Assembly: GCA_000442125.1 (NCBI GenBank)
Contig: KE546980.1
Span: 496,001 to 560,000, forward strand
From: Opeltia flavorubescens
Taxonomy: Eukaryota; Ascomycota; Lecanoromycetes; Teloschistales; Teloschistaceae
Direction: 5' to 3'
DNA length: 64,000 nucleotides
Shown here: positions 44,638-56,978 of the stretch, piece after piece
How the letters are laid out: each line of letters begins with the position of its first letter
Numbering within the stretch: position 1 is the first letter of the stretch
Notes under the pieces: generated by a model
Database searches by the model: none
What the model was told of the DNA's origin: nothing
What the model saw: the letters and a program-made list of their open reading frames with translations, nothing else
Position numbers and translations under genes: made by a program

Positions 44638-46231
44638 ATGGCCACAGCTTCCATTAAGCACGGAGCGCATAAACTGCTGGGCCACAACAAGCCTGCCAAT
44701 TCGGACCCGCTTCCGGTTGACAACGAAAAATGCCAGCAAGAGAAGCAATTCATAGCTGAATATTACGACAACTCGAGACCTTTACCGCCAGACGAGATTG
44801 CAGATAGTCCTCGAAATAAAGAACTGGCAACCTCATCACGACAGCTCCGAATACAAGATTTTGAGCTCATCAAGACTCTTGGCACGGGTAGGCCTTCGGG
44901 TTGACATATACCGATAAATGAGGATAAAGCAGACTGAGTGTGCTTAGGAACCTTTGCAAGAGTCTGGCTCGCTTGTCTGGCCGGTGGTTCTAGAAACAGC
45001 AATGAATGTAGAGTTTTTGCATTGAAAATATTACGCAAAGCCGACAGTAAGCCGCTTCGAGAAGATATTGCTACAAAAGAGAAGCATACGGGGCCTAATG
45101 TCTGCAGTCATCCGCTTGAAGCAGGTCGAACACATTCGAAATGAGAGAAGTACCTTGGCTGCCGTGGCCGGACATCCTTTTATCACCACCTTGATCACCA
45201 CTTTCTCGGACCGAGATTGTCTCTATATGCTGGTCCGCAATGCCAATACCAGAACACCTGGCATCTACTAAAATTAACTGACTGGTGCAGCTTGACTACT
45301 GCCCGGGCGGAGAAGTCTTCAGATACCTGCGAGCCGCGCGAAAATTCGACATTGATACCGCTCGGTTCTATGCCGCAGAGATTGTTCTGATATTGGAATT
45401 CCTGCACAATGTCCAGGGTATCGCCTACCGGGACATGAAGCCAGAGAATATCCTCATTGATGCAGAAGGACATCTGAAGTTGGTCGATTTCGGATTTGCA
45501 AAGAAGGTCGAGACAAGTATGATCCATGCGGGAAAACCCTGGTATCTGATCCTGTTTGACCTTTTTCAGGGGAAACCTATACACTGTGCGGTACACCGGA
45601 ATATCTCGCCCCCGAGGTGATCAGGAATTCAGGTAAATACCGCTCACTCTCACCATTGTTCGAGCCTGATCCTGCCCCTTGGCGAGCCGTCTTTGACAGT
45701 ACCCTCAAACCAGGGCACGGAACGGCGGTAGACTGGTGGGCCTTTGGAATTCTGGTGTTTGAATTTCTTGTAGGAAATCCACCATTTTGGGACAATAACC
45801 CAATGAAGATCTACGAAAAGTAAGATTCCCTTCACCAAGTAGGATTGCCATACTAGTCTCGCCCCTTCGAATCTCGGTCAGTTGCTGACAGCCCACTTCA
45901 CTACGACAGAATCTGCGTAGGCAAAATTAAATATCCCCCCGACATGGACCCCGACGCTCGCTCCCTCATCTCCGGACTCTGTGCCGTGAACCCAACCCAG
46001 CGCCTCGGCAACCTCACCGGCGGCGTCGATCGCGTCAAATCTCATCCCTTCTTTAGCCCCATTGACTGGGATGCCCTATATTATCGCAAAATCAAAGGTC
46101 CAATCATTCCAAAACTCCGACATCCGGCCGATGCCAGCAACTTCGACGAGTATGATCAACCCCCTGAGCAGAAGAGCGTGTATACCAAGGAGATGGCAAG
46201 CAAGTATGACCATGAGTTTAAAGAATTTTGA
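44638..46231 (+). CDS. pkaC2: cAMP-dependent protein kinase catalytic subunit, second type (PkaC2/PkaB)
   Basis: Seven exons (44638-44887, 44948-45046, 45108-45232, 45291-45516, 45570-45632, 45714-45819, 45910-46231) give 396 residues. Kinase landmarks: glycine loop LGTGTFARVW (split by intron 1), ATP-binding Lys 110 in FALKILRK, catalytic loop YRDMKPEN (Asp 206), DFG at 224-226, activation-loop Thr 238 in [10 protein letters not shown], and APE at 248-250. The C-terminal tail is of AGC type and ends exactly in FKEF, the PKA hydrophobic motif. The N-terminus is short (about 70 residues), unlike the long Gln-rich lead of the main fungal subunit PkaA, and the domain is more divergent. I therefore place it in the PkaC2/PkaB group. 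This paralogue usually has a supporting role in growth and stress. Confidence 0.93.
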
Positions 46232-47303
46232 TCGGAGAGAAGGGGGGAGAAGAGCGAAGATAGATAAGGGGGTGTTGATAAATGCTGATTTCTTTCTTTG
46301 TGTTCATGACAAGATGGCATTAAAGGGCACGGCACGGCGTCTTTTTCAACCTTAATGGACAAGCGAAGGCGTTGCGTTTGGATTCTTCTTCTGCAAAAGA
46401 TGGGTTCGATGCTGGTCTTGTTCATAGAGAAAGATACCTTGTCGTCCGTGCGAGATTGTGTACTATTCGACAGCACATAGATGAAAAATGATTGCTTCAC
46501 TTGTATAATTTCTGGTGCTTGAGCACGTGCGGTCGTTCATAGGTTGTGGGAGACGGATGACGCGCGGCGATGTGGCGGTATCAATGGGAGCAATATGGAT
46601 GGGCACTGCATAGGGAGAGAGCTCTGGATTCAACCAACGATACGAGAAGCTCTTATACTTCGATGATGGTTAAAAAGAAGAGAACTTGTGAACGGCGTGG
46701 CAAAGAATTTGGTTTTTGAAGGGAAGTGGTTTTGTGCTCTGAAAGCTAGGGTTACGTGTTCATATGCAACACTCTTGTAAAGATATCAAGATGGCTAGAA
46801 CGGACGTTTATAATATCGTGACTTAAACTTTGATGAAGTAGCCAATTCAGTAGCCAATTTGGTAAGTTATAAAGCATACTATTGGACCTTATGTCCTGGA
46901 CGGCAGCGTAGTAACTGACCCTACTCTAGTATATGCTGCATACATTTCCTCATTACGCATCGAGGAAAATATTGTATAAGTGATGTTATCTGTAACCTTA
47001 TAAGCCGGAATCTCGTTGTCTCGTAGGCTTGACAAGCTGCACGAACCTTAAGTATCTGTGGAATGCAGGATGTTCCTGCTGCTTGTTGCAGGGAGGAGTC
47101 CGGTAGTGACAAGTCGGAGTCCACGAAATGATATTGTTTACAGGTGGCGCATCGGGGTCGACAGAATGGCCAATCGTTAAGTCGACATAACCAATTGGTC
47201 TTCTATTACCACGGACGAAATTACTTTCTCATTCGAAATGACTTATTGACCGGTCAAGATATGCAGGTACGCGCCTCGAGAACCGTTAGCGACGACCTGA
47301 AAT
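46232..47303. other. Convergent 3' spacer
   Basis: This 1072-bp stretch separates the stops of the kinase gene (plus) and the zinc-cluster regulator (minus). Near 47150-47200 two GTCGACA...CCAAT-like pieces stand about 25 bp apart, an odd place for CCAAT boxes, but no gene starts nearby. I see no coding region or RNA. Confidence 0.4.
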
Positions 47304-49036
47304 CTAAGTGAACCATCCCTTACCGGCAACCAGCCATCTGCGGTTCAAGTGTTGCAGTCTGGCCATGAGGTTCTCGATCCTACAATAGTCATCACCAAGG
47401 TAGACATTGAGCCGGCGAATAACTGTCGCAGCTTGGTAGATCCAGTGGCCCAACAGGGGCGAGGGGTTCGCTTGGTAATCAATGTTTGCAGCTAGAAAAT
47501 CTGCTACACTCTGCGAGGGCTCTTCCACCACTGGCTTCAACATCCCTTTGGCAAAGTCAAGGTGCATAGGGTCGATTCTTGCCGAGTTTGGATCATGGAG
47601 AGTCATAAGAGCACTGCAGCGCTTCAGTCAAGAGGTACATCATGCCCAGAAAGGAGCTTTCGCACCTTGAACAGATAGCGGTGGCTGAGCTGATTTGATC
47701 CTCTTTTTCTGATACTTTCAGAAGCGCTTGGAGCTTGTTGCTAAGCTGTATTCCTTCATTTTGATGCATGGCCCGCTCTGCGTTCAGATCACATATGTGG
47801 CGAAAGACCCTTCCTAGTAAGTACGATGATTGGCACAGCTTTGCAAGGAATCCCATGTTCGGCTCTGCAGGAGATGAGACGGTGTACAGCTCATCCAAAG
47901 TAACATTCTTTTAAACCTGAAATCAGCGGAATCCTTATTTTTTCTTTGGGCGCAGACTGTAATACTTACGGCTTGATCAAACATGGCATCATCGATAGGC
48001 AAAAGAGCGTCGGATGCAGGATCATGGGTTGTCAGGGCTCTCTTTGGGTATCCAATGTTGACGAACCTTGAGGCATATCAAATATCGTTCTCCGAGCAAC
48101 AGTAGCATCTCGTAGGCCAGACTTACCTATCCAGAATGAGAATTGCCCACCAAGCTCGCCTCTTCTCCTCTTGATCTAATAGAGTCAAAGCAGTGCTATT
48201 GAGATCAATAGACGTATATGCGTCGATTCCTTGTGCAAGAGCATATTGTGCACAGGTTCCAACAGAGGTGTAAGCGGCAGGATAGATAGCATGACCCACT
48301 TCATACAGCGCTATTAGAATGGTGGCTTGTAAGAGCTGTAGGGAGAAGATGCCCGCAATCTCAGTCTCGGCCAGCGTTCGTTTGATCGCAAGGTAGGAGG
48401 GAGATTTAGGGTCGCTTTTGTTAGGGTCATTTCCAGGTAACCAGCTGAGGAGCTTCATACAGGATATCAAAATGGCGAAAACGGCATTTGGCTGGAGATG
48501 CACGTCGGGGAAATGCTCATAGAAGTTTACTTTTGAGATGAAGGGTAAGAACGGATGTATCTTTTCGAAGTACAAGCTCGCCGTGGAATGAGGGTCGTTG
48601 TAAGAGTCAATGAGATCGCGTGAAAGTGGGATATCAATAAAAGGTATCTGGCCTTGATGATACTGGAAAGATGCAAAGTCGAGGAAATAATGAGCAGGAA
48701 ATGAAGAGAGAATTGGAGCCCCTTTTCGAGCGACAGGTTGCGATCTTGCTGGACTCGAACCACTTAACGACGCAGAGGGCCTGCACTTATCTGAGCGCTG
48801 AAGAAGAGCAAGAAACGAAGTCTTACGGGTATTCGCATCTCTGCTGCCTGCTATATTGGTCTTTCGTGAGTGTAAAGGCTACGAGTAGAAGACGTCCAGA
48901 GCCAGGCGTACCTGGTACAGCTTATGCACTCAGGTAGCTCCATACTGCATTTTCTCTTCCTCCTTTTGCAGACGGAGCAGGCGAATGGCGAGAATTGCGG
49001 GTAAGGGGCCGGCGCCCCGTTAGCGATAAGGGACAT
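47304..49036 (-). CDS. Zn(II)2Cys6 transcription factor with fungal regulator middle-homology domain
   Basis: Six exons (49036-48912, 48850-48827, 48780-48127, 48066-47970, 47907-47666, 47613-47304) give 483 residues. The zinc cluster CSVCKRRKRKC...CISCTSRQQRC keeps exact C-x2-C-x6-C-x6-C-x2-C-x6-C spacing. Its last Cys lies on a 24-nt microexon, so the DNA-binding domain exists only after correct splicing. The middle-homology region follows from ~residue 105 (YFEKIHPFLPFISKVNF), with ALYEVGHAIYPAAYTSVG and EEKRRAWWAILILDR. The last intron (47665-47614) was placed because it repairs the frame into SALMTLHDPNSARIDP. The protein is short for the class. Its target is unknown. It stands 249 bp from the divergent Acinus-like gene. 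The start could lie further upstream at an in-frame non-ATG-rich region, but 49036 fits best. Confidence 0.88.
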
Positions 49037-49285
49037 GAGGATCGAGTGACCAATATGATGCTGGCCTTTCTTAGGTTGTTGTCTCCATAGCTTAGAGGCT
49101 TGGTAGCCAGACCGCGGGAAAACGAGGTAACGAAACACGCTAGTTCGATTTACCTGCATGTTTGGACTAACCCTGATCTGTACTAGTCTACAAACTCACG
49201 TCCCAATATTTGAGGCATTCCTTCGTTGAAGCTGTACAAAGGCATGTAAGCCTCTGCTTGAATTAATATCGGCATCTTTGACATC

Positions 49286-51434
49286 ATGAGCGAGTATGAG
49301 AAGCTCACTGTCGCAAAATTACGTGACGAGCTTACCAAACGTGGATTGCCAAAGACAGGCCTCAAGGTTTGCAATCAATTGACCTGAAGAATTCAAGATA
49401 GTCTGCTAACCAGTTATTGAATCATAGGCTGTCCTTATACAGCGCCTAGTCGACGCGGATGAAGAATCTACAAAAGTAGAGTCATCTGCAAATGCTTCCA
49501 AATCTAAGTCTGCCGAAGCCGATGGCCCAAGGGAACCTTCACCGGTGCCAGAAGCACCAGAAGAGCACCAGAACGAGTCGCCAGATACACGTAATGGTGG
49601 AGAAGAGAGGAGGGTTCCAGCTTTACCTCGGAAGGCTTCGTCAAATACGATATCAATTCCAATAGAGATTAAGAGCGCTCCTTTGTCAACAAAACAGCCC
49701 GTGGCCACTAATATGAGAGCGAACGGTTCCCATGAAATTGAACCCCAACCTGTCTTGCAAGAAGACCCGGCCGATGTTGCTCCTGGATCAGAACAATCGG
49801 ATCGCGATATTCCACTAGCCCCGCCAAACACGGATGCAGTACAAGCGGACCACGATGTGGCTTCGTCAACAGTCCTGACCGCAGATTCAGAGAACCCTGT
49901 TCCCACCGAAGATGAATCTGCAGTGCCTCTATTGCGGCAAGATTCACTTAATAAAGAAGAGTTGCTTGAGGACATGAAGAAGCGCAAGCGCAGGAGCACA
50001 ACACCACCACCCTCTGCTGAATCCGTTCAGAAAAAGGCCAAGATTAGCGATGCAAGGCCTGCCGTCAAACTACCGGAAGATACTAGCATGGAAGAAACTG
50101 ACGCGACCCGAACGAATGATGCGCCCATAGAGAATCTTTCAAAGACAGACCAACCTCATGACACCTCAAACGCAGCTATGGAGGACGCACCTATGGAAAA
50201 GGACGTAAAAGCTGATACTCCTGCCAAAGATTCGGTAGCTCAAAGCGAGATAGAGCCTTCGATTGAACAAAATGCAGAAGCCACAGATGAGCCCTCAGCA
50301 AGGCAAGAAGCGGATCCTAGGCCAGAAACGTCGGAGGAAACCGCCCTTGATACAAAAGCCGATCTGTCCACGGCCCCTGTTCTGTCACCCGCAAAAACTT
50401 CACCCGCAGATGCAAGATTCAGGAACATCCTGAGCAAACCACCCGCACGACCAAGCTCACCCACTCGCCCAGCTTCAAAAGCAGACGCTGAAGATCGCAT
50501 CATCAGCCCCGCTCTCCATCCCGCAACCACAGCTCTCTACATTCGCAACATCCTTCGCCCTTTGCACGTCGAAAACCTCAAGGAACACCTCGTCAACCTC
50601 GCAACCCCTTCCGATCAGTCTCCAGAATCCAGCATCATCGTAGATTTCTTCCTCGATTCCATCCGCACACACTGTCTAGTCCGCTTCTCCACCGTCGCTG
50701 CTGCATCCCGCGTCCGTTCAGGCCTGCATGACCGCGTATGGCCTGAGGAAAAGAACCGAAAACCGCTCTGGGTGGACTTTGTGCCGGAGGAGAAACTCCC
50801 CAAATGGTTCGAAGTAGAGAACAATTCGCACGGGAGAGGACAGATGGCGAAGCGGTGGGAAGTGGTCTACGAGAATGAAGAGGACGGTGTCAAAGCTTAT
50901 CTGCAAGAAGTCGGATCCAACAGTGGAGGTGGAGGCACTCGAACTTCGCAAGCACCGACCTCCAGATCTGAAACGGGCCCAGCACCAGGCGTTCGCGGAG
51001 CTCCTTCAGGACCGCGGGCGAAGGAGCGGGAACATCCAAGTGGCCCACCTGCGGATCGAGGACGAGGTTTCCAAGCCCTGGACGACCTCTTCAAATCCAC
51101 GGCCGCGAAACCGAAACTCTACTTCCTTCCTGTCGCGAAACGGACGGCGGAAAAGAGATTAGACATGCTCTCTGAGGGCCGAGGCGGAGGAAGAGGCGGC
51201 GACGAGATGAGACGGTATACCTTTGAAGAAGGAGTCCTTGTCGACGGAGGACCGGAGTATGGAGCAAAAGGGGGGAGAGGCGGTTATGGTCGAAGAGGAC
51301 GAGGAGGGTATGTGGGAAGGGGCGGCGGAGGCGGAGGAAGTTATAGAGGGGACTATAGAGGGGACTACCGAGGAGATTATCGAGGGGATCATCGAGGGGA
51401 TCATCGAGGGGACTATCGCAGGGATCGGCGTTGA
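49286..51434 (+). CDS. Acinus-like SAP-domain protein with RNPS1/SAP18-binding region and RGG-rich tail
   Basis: Two exons (49286-49366, 49428-51434) give 695 residues. A SAP motif for DNA/RNA binding opens the protein (residues 1-35, YEKLTVAKLRDELTKRGLPKTGLK-AVLIQRLV, written here across the intron). Residues 36-385 are acidic, Pro/Ser-rich and disordered, with a possible nuclear signal KKRKRR near 190. From ~residue 390 comes an RRM-like/RSB segment (LYIRNILRPLHVENLKEHL, then CLVRFSTVAAASRVRSGL and WPEEKNRKPLWVDFVPEE), which in Acinus binds RNPS1 and SAP18 to form the ASAP complex. The tail (~610-695) is Gly/Arg-rich and ends in seven near-exact repeats of Arg-Gly-Asp-Tyr/His. A role in splicing or mRNP packaging is inferred. 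Confidence 0.88.
51344..51422 (+). repeat. In-frame 12-bp tandem repeat encoding RGDY/RGDH
   Basis: About seven copies of a 12-nt unit (GGGGACTATAGA and variants) encode Gly-Asp-Tyr/His-Arg steps at the end of the Acinus-like protein. Third-base variation between units shows the repeat is not brand new, while its in-frame length suggests copy number can change without breaking the gene. Confidence 0.75.
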
Positions 51435-52293
51435 GCAAGGGTTAGGGACAGTTTTCATAGGATTATGGATAAGGAATGGAAAGGGCGATCAGGATAATGC
51501 CTGTGGATGGACNATCATCTGCTCTAAACCTGTGTGCGTAGACAGATGCCTGGATCGCATATTGGAATCATGCATCGATCTTCATTGATCTCGGCTGTAC
51601 TCATCCTGTCAATGTCATTTAATATTTGTCTCGAAATAAAATGCTAAGGTTGAAGGAGTGGTGGTATAGGTAAATAGGGCTGTTCAAAATCGTTACNTCG
51701 ATTTGAATGCCAATATTTCAGACTTTATGAGGAGATAATGTTCTAAAGAGGCATGGCGCTCTTTTCAAGCAGCCGATTATTTTCCGAAGTACTCTTACCC
51801 ACTTACTTCTTGGGCTTGATATGCTCAGCAAGCGCCTGTATGGGCACTTGGACCAGAAATAAACTGAGCCAAGTCATAAAGGTAGAAATATCGATTACTA
51901 GCTAAAGCTGATCCCTAATACATAAGCCCTTTCCTTAAAATACAGCTGTGCTGAATAGAGTACACCACCTAATCGTATGCATTGATGCTATCCACCGTGA
52001 AGTCTCCGTCTCCATATTCCGTTTTGCTGGAAGTTTGCTGCGACCTCATCATGGTCCTGACGGATCAAATGCACCGGATGCATCCCGAGGGTATCTCAAC
52101 TGCTTACGCCAGACTCCCCTAAAATGTTGTAACCATGGTAGGCATCACAAGACGCTAATGGCAGAAGGTGCCAGGAAGGCTAGATGACAAAAGAAAAGGT
52201 AAAATTACACGCTTTCATGCGCGAGGTTGCGGCAGTGGTCGTGCACATACTGTGAACGTTTGGCTGTCGAAAAAAAGGCTGAGTGTAAAGGGA
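51435..52293. other. Convergent 3' spacer
   Basis: These 859 bp lie between the stops of the Acinus-like gene (plus) and the Red1-like gene (minus). Two single unresolved bases (near 51513 and 51699) mark low assembly certainty. No gene was recognised. Confidence 0.45.
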
Positions 52294-55200
52294 TTACAGA
52301 GGTAGAATTCCGGAATTGTCTCCTAGAAATCTTACGCGATATGCAGCAATCTCGGAGGCCACTGTTCTGAAATCTTTGACCTTTTTGCCGCGGATTTCTT
52401 GGATGATTTGTCGAAGACCTACTACGAAGGCTTCTTTTTGCTCAGGCGATAGGCTTTCAGGGACAGCGCCCATTTGGACAAGAATCAAATCATCTGCAGG
52501 GTTAGAAAACCTGTGTCAGCTCGCGACCAGCGGAAATAGCATCAGAACGCGGAATGAGAGACGATCAGGCCGCAGGAAGAAATGGCAAAAAATGAAAGTT
52601 AGTCAGAATGTGAAATAAGGAAATTGTGCAAAATGCCTTGCTCTCCGAACGCACCACTCAAATTCATGCTCTTGAAATGTTGATTATCACATGCAGGATC
52701 ATTGCATCTTCCTCCAATATCGTAGGGGCATAAGGGCTTGAGGGCATCGATTTTATGACTATATGTCAAAGACCGATACCCATTACCCACCCGAGAGACA
52801 AAGTCTGGATGATAACGATAAGCATGAAATTGTTGCAATGGACTTTCGTAAGGAGTAAAATAGCCATAACCATGAACAGGATCATATATCTGAGTCTGTA
52901 GGGTGTTAGAGTCAACGATAGAGAACATGAAGGAGGTCAATACTCGCTTTCTCGGGATCACTCGTTGCCATTTCGACCACTCCCATGGCCGCCTGATCGT
53001 TCTCTTTTATAAGCGGATCAGGAGATGCAGGCTCTGTTGTCATTACATGGTTAGCATCGGGAGGGGAGAATGATGAGTCTGAGGTGAAGGCGGGTAAATC
53101 ATGCGCAGGGGAAGGAACATCTACAGAAGCTGTCGGTTCGGGTGGCTCATAATCGTCCGAATCACTGATCTCTACGATAGACGATGCACGATCCGAGGCG
53201 TCAGGCACTTTCGTCGAGCTGGCTCCATGCTCAACGGCGTCTTGCACATCAATTTCCCTGCCGCTCTTCACTGATGGCGACGAGGGCTCGAATGTTCGAA
53301 GCTCCTGGTGTGAGCTTTCTCCATCGTTGGGGAGTATTTGCTTGGAGTCAGGAGGTGTGGCTGGGTCCTTCTCAAAAACCTCAAACGATGCTGGAGGCTC
53401 GTACATCTCTTCACTGTCGCTTTCTTCAACAAGCGGGCTTTCGTTCGCTCCGGACCCTGGTCTATCTTCGGTGGCTACGTCTTCATCGTCGCTACCGGAG
53501 ATATCCATGACGTCTTCAGCAAGCTCCCCGTCTACAAGAGATTGGTCTGTTGGTGTCTCCGTAGACATAGGTGTTTCAGGCGCTGACAGCTGAAGAGGAC
53601 ATGTGTCATCCTCAGGTGAATCTCCGTTAAGCGAAGTCTCGGTTTTACCAGCATCTGGCGAATCCACCAGATGCTGCTCCTTCCCTGGAGACAGAGGTAC
53701 TGATGGAACTAGAAGAGTAAGATCATATGTGAGATTTCATCCTTCGGTTTATCTGCACAAATCAAAGACAAAAGCAATGATGTTATATAAGATTTCAACG
53801 GGAGGATTTACTTACCTGGCACTTGGACTGCAGCATTGATCTTAGGGTCAACTATATCGGCATTGGATTTTACAGCGCTTTCGGCAACCGGAGCTGATGC
53901 TTGCAAAATCTTGTCAAGCTCTGATTGAAGAGAAAGCTTGTCATCGATCTGTTTCTGAATCTGTGCTTGCAGATCAGCCTCTTCTTTTTGTAATCTCTGT
54001 AACTTGGCCATGAATTCTTCGACAGTCGCATTCATTGACGGTATTCTAGACTCGATTTCAGCTTTTCGGCGCTGCTGCTCGTCTATGATAGTTATTGCGC
54101 TATCAGCATCTTTTTCGGTTCGCTCGATACTCTGCATGCGGTGCTTGATGAGCGAATCGTTCTGCAAAGTTGACTCTAATGTCTGGACATCCTCGAGCAT
54201 CCGTTTGCCCTCCTCCATCTGAGTACTAGGCTCGCTGAAGCGCCTGATACTACTGGACATACTTGCAACATTGACGTTATCGTCGGCTAATTTGATCGAG
54301 GAAGTGGTGTTGCTTGGTGTTCCCGGGGTTGGTACACGGCTCGCCGCTTGTTTAGACTTCCGTCGTTCTTCCATTTCTGCGATCTTACGATTCATCCTTG
54401 CAATCTCTTTTTCTTTAGATCTAAGGCCTCCTGACTCTTTAAGCTTTGGTTGTGCGAGTAAAGATTGAAGTGGTAAGGTCACTGTGATGTTGTTCGTTTC
54501 AGAGACGCCCAGAGAGCCAGTCAAAGCAGGTTGCTGGCTATGATTATTCTGTTCATGACTTCCAGAGCGAGGTGTCTGAAGGCCCCCCACTGGGTCTGAC
54601 ACGATTTCTGAATCGCCGTTTAATTGCGTTTCAGTGGTAATTTGGTCAGGCTCATCCACTTCGTCGTCGCTTACTTCAAATACCACGCTGTCATCAGGTT
54701 TTGCATTCCCGAGTCTTCTGGACTTTGATGGGACAGGCTCTAGAAAGTCGGCTGCGGTGGGCCTTTTGCGAGTGTTACTTACGGGCTTAGATATTGTTAC
54801 TTGTGTTATTGAACGATTTTCAGCCAAATTCTGCTCCTTTTCAGGCGACGCGGGAGTCTTCGTTGTTAGGACCGACTGTTGAGGCAGCATATCTGTATTT
54901 GAATTTGAAGATGTTGTAGGTATGAAAAGATCAGTCTGCGTAGCATTCTCAGGCATGGGTGCCGCAGTAGCCGGTCCTCTCTGTTGATCAGGCTGAGACC
55001 TTTGACTTGTCATGAACAGTCCAGGAATAGTGAAAGTTGCATTGTGTAAAGGAAAATACGAATTTTGGGACGTGTTGTGTAAGGTAGGCAGCCTCGTAGA
55101 CTCGGCTATCATTTGCTCTGAAGGCGCTGTGATCAAATTCTGTACCGTGGGAGATTGATGAGTCGCTTCTCTAGCTGCCGGAGGTGTTTTCTTGAGAGCC

Positions 55201-56978
55201 TCCGACCGTTTCTTCAGCTCCTCGATTTTCCTCCGAGCAAGTTCCGTCTGCTCTCGCTTCTTTGCTTCCGCAGCTGTGCTTTTCTGAGCTGCGCTGTTCA
55301 CTGCCGTACCAGTCGGTTCTTCGACCTTTTTGAGGGTAAAATTACTCGAAATTGGACCTAAGTCGGATTTCTCGATCCCGGGTGCCTCATATTTGGTGGC
55401 TTCTGAAGGGGCTGGTGGTACTTCGTGGGGTACAGGATCAGATGGAGGCTTGGCTGCATTGGTCATAGGCAATGTCTTCCCAGCTTTCGCAGCCAAGAGT
55501 CTTGCAATGTATTCTTTACGATCAACCGGTTTCGGTGCGGGTTTGGAAGCCGGAGATTTGTTTGTATTTGTAGTTGCAGGCGCTGGAGGCTGGGGACTTT
55601 GTTCAGGTATGCTCATCGCAGGAGTAGATTTATCGCTAGGGAGCGCAGACGACGGTTTAGCCACTTGATCGGCGTTAGATTCGATCCTCGAGGGAGTGCT
55701 CTTCGCCGTCACGACCTTATCCGGGTCGATAATTGAATTCTTATTATGACCAGAGTGGTTCCCCACAGAAGGCTCCTGATTAATGCCCTTGGATGCAGCT
55801 TCGGCCTCTGCTTTTGCTTCTTGGTGGCTCTGCGAAGTCTTTTGCTGCCAGTCTTGAGTTTTTGCAACGTGCTGTGGGACGGGATCCACTGTAATGACCC
55901 GTGCATCTGGGGTTTGATTTGTAATATTCGGGCTGAAATTGGTTTTGTTCTTTGATTCAGCAGGAGCAATGATAGATTCTTTTTGGACTTCAGTGTCAAC
56001 CAGAGATGTGTGTATACTGGATGGTTCCGGGACAGTGAGCTGCAATTCGGCATAAACTGTTCTTAACAGCTCAGAATCAATGTGTTCTTTCAAAAGCTGC
56101 GAGTAATCGATATTGTGAAGCTGCAGCTGTTTGATTGCATGTCTGGCTGCTTCTCGTGATACCTGGAGCGAACCGACACGATGCCGCTGGGACGGGGGTG
56201 TCCGGTCTCGTCCTGCCCAGTCCATCTTGGTGGCGTGACCGTTCACAGCTTGTCGCGATGCACGCATCGTTCCATATTTTCGTTGGCGGTTCTCATTGTT
56301 TTGTATGCCTAAGGCAGGCGATCGACGGTGTATACTATGGTCTTGCGCTGCTCTTTCCGACTTGGAGGCCGTACGCGGGAAGTCCTTCCGAGGCATATCT
56401 ACGGTCTCCCTCATCGAAGTCCCGTCGACTCTCATCGACGACTGGCTGTGTAACAATGGCCTGCTTGGTGTGTGGACATTGGGCGAGGCGCGGTCGGTTC
56501 CTTCACTGAGTTCTCCTTCCTCCAAGTCAGAACCCACTTGCTCCACGTTTCTGGTATCAACACCTTTGAATGCAACAGCGGATGATATATCATCATGGGT
56601 CGCTTGTAAGTTTACGCCATTTGTTTGAGCAGAAGCAACATTGGGTAGTCCTGGAAGAGCTCGAGACGCTGAGAGCGAATCAGGGATATGTGACGGCATT
56701 GCAGGCTGAACGGACGAAGGAAATGAGACTTGAGAAGTTTGCAACCTCGGCTCACCACCATCACGGTGGATTGCATTACGATTGGTGTCGAAAGCATACG
56801 TATTCATAGACAGGGTATTTTGTGTAGACGGTCCAGCTTCATCACGAAGCCCCTGGGGTTGTAGAGTCTGATAAGACAAAACACTGCCATCTAGACCTGG
56901 TATGCCATAGTTGAAACCATTTTGAGAGGTGTACAGATACTGATCTCCCGATGGAGGGGGCGGAAGATGGTTCGACAT
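52294..56978 (-). CDS. Red1/ZFC3H1-like zinc-finger protein (nuclear RNA surveillance, MTREC/PAXT type)
   Basis: Four exons (56978-53816, 53708-52948, 52895-52655, 52493-52294) give 1454 residues. Residues 1-870 are largely disordered, with a Lys/Glu/Arg-rich helix near ~580-610 (ELARRKIEELKKRSEALKK). A coiled coil follows at ~870-1050. An acidic stretch (~1070-1300) comes next, then the signature zinc finger: GYGYFTPYESPLQQFHAYRYHP, RSLTYSHKIDALKPLCPYDI and C-x7-C-x4-C-x3-H (Cys 1364, 1372, 1377, His 1381). This finger defines the family of fission-yeast Red1 and human ZFC3H1, scaffolds that link the Mtr4-type helicase to the nuclear exosome. The second intron appears to use a GC donor (GCGAGT), because no GT donor with the right phase and a sensible length exists nearby. 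Confidence 0.86.

Noticed and set aside
47246-47257. Perfect 12-bp palindrome TTGACCGGTCAA
   Set aside because: It lies just past the stop of the zinc-cluster regulator, not in a promoter, and palindromes of this length occur by chance in 64 kb.
48750-48780. tRNA B-box-like sequence GGTTCGAGTCC on the minus strand
   Set aside because: The match to the B-box is exact, but the bases around it do not pair as a T-stem, there is no A-box or acceptor stem at the right distance, and it lies in a well-supported exon of the zinc-cluster regulator.
49406-49999. Minus-strand open frame (197 codons) opposite the Acinus-like gene
   Set aside because: It is a Ser-rich mirror of the acidic, Ser/Glu-rich coding strand, without a family match or start context.
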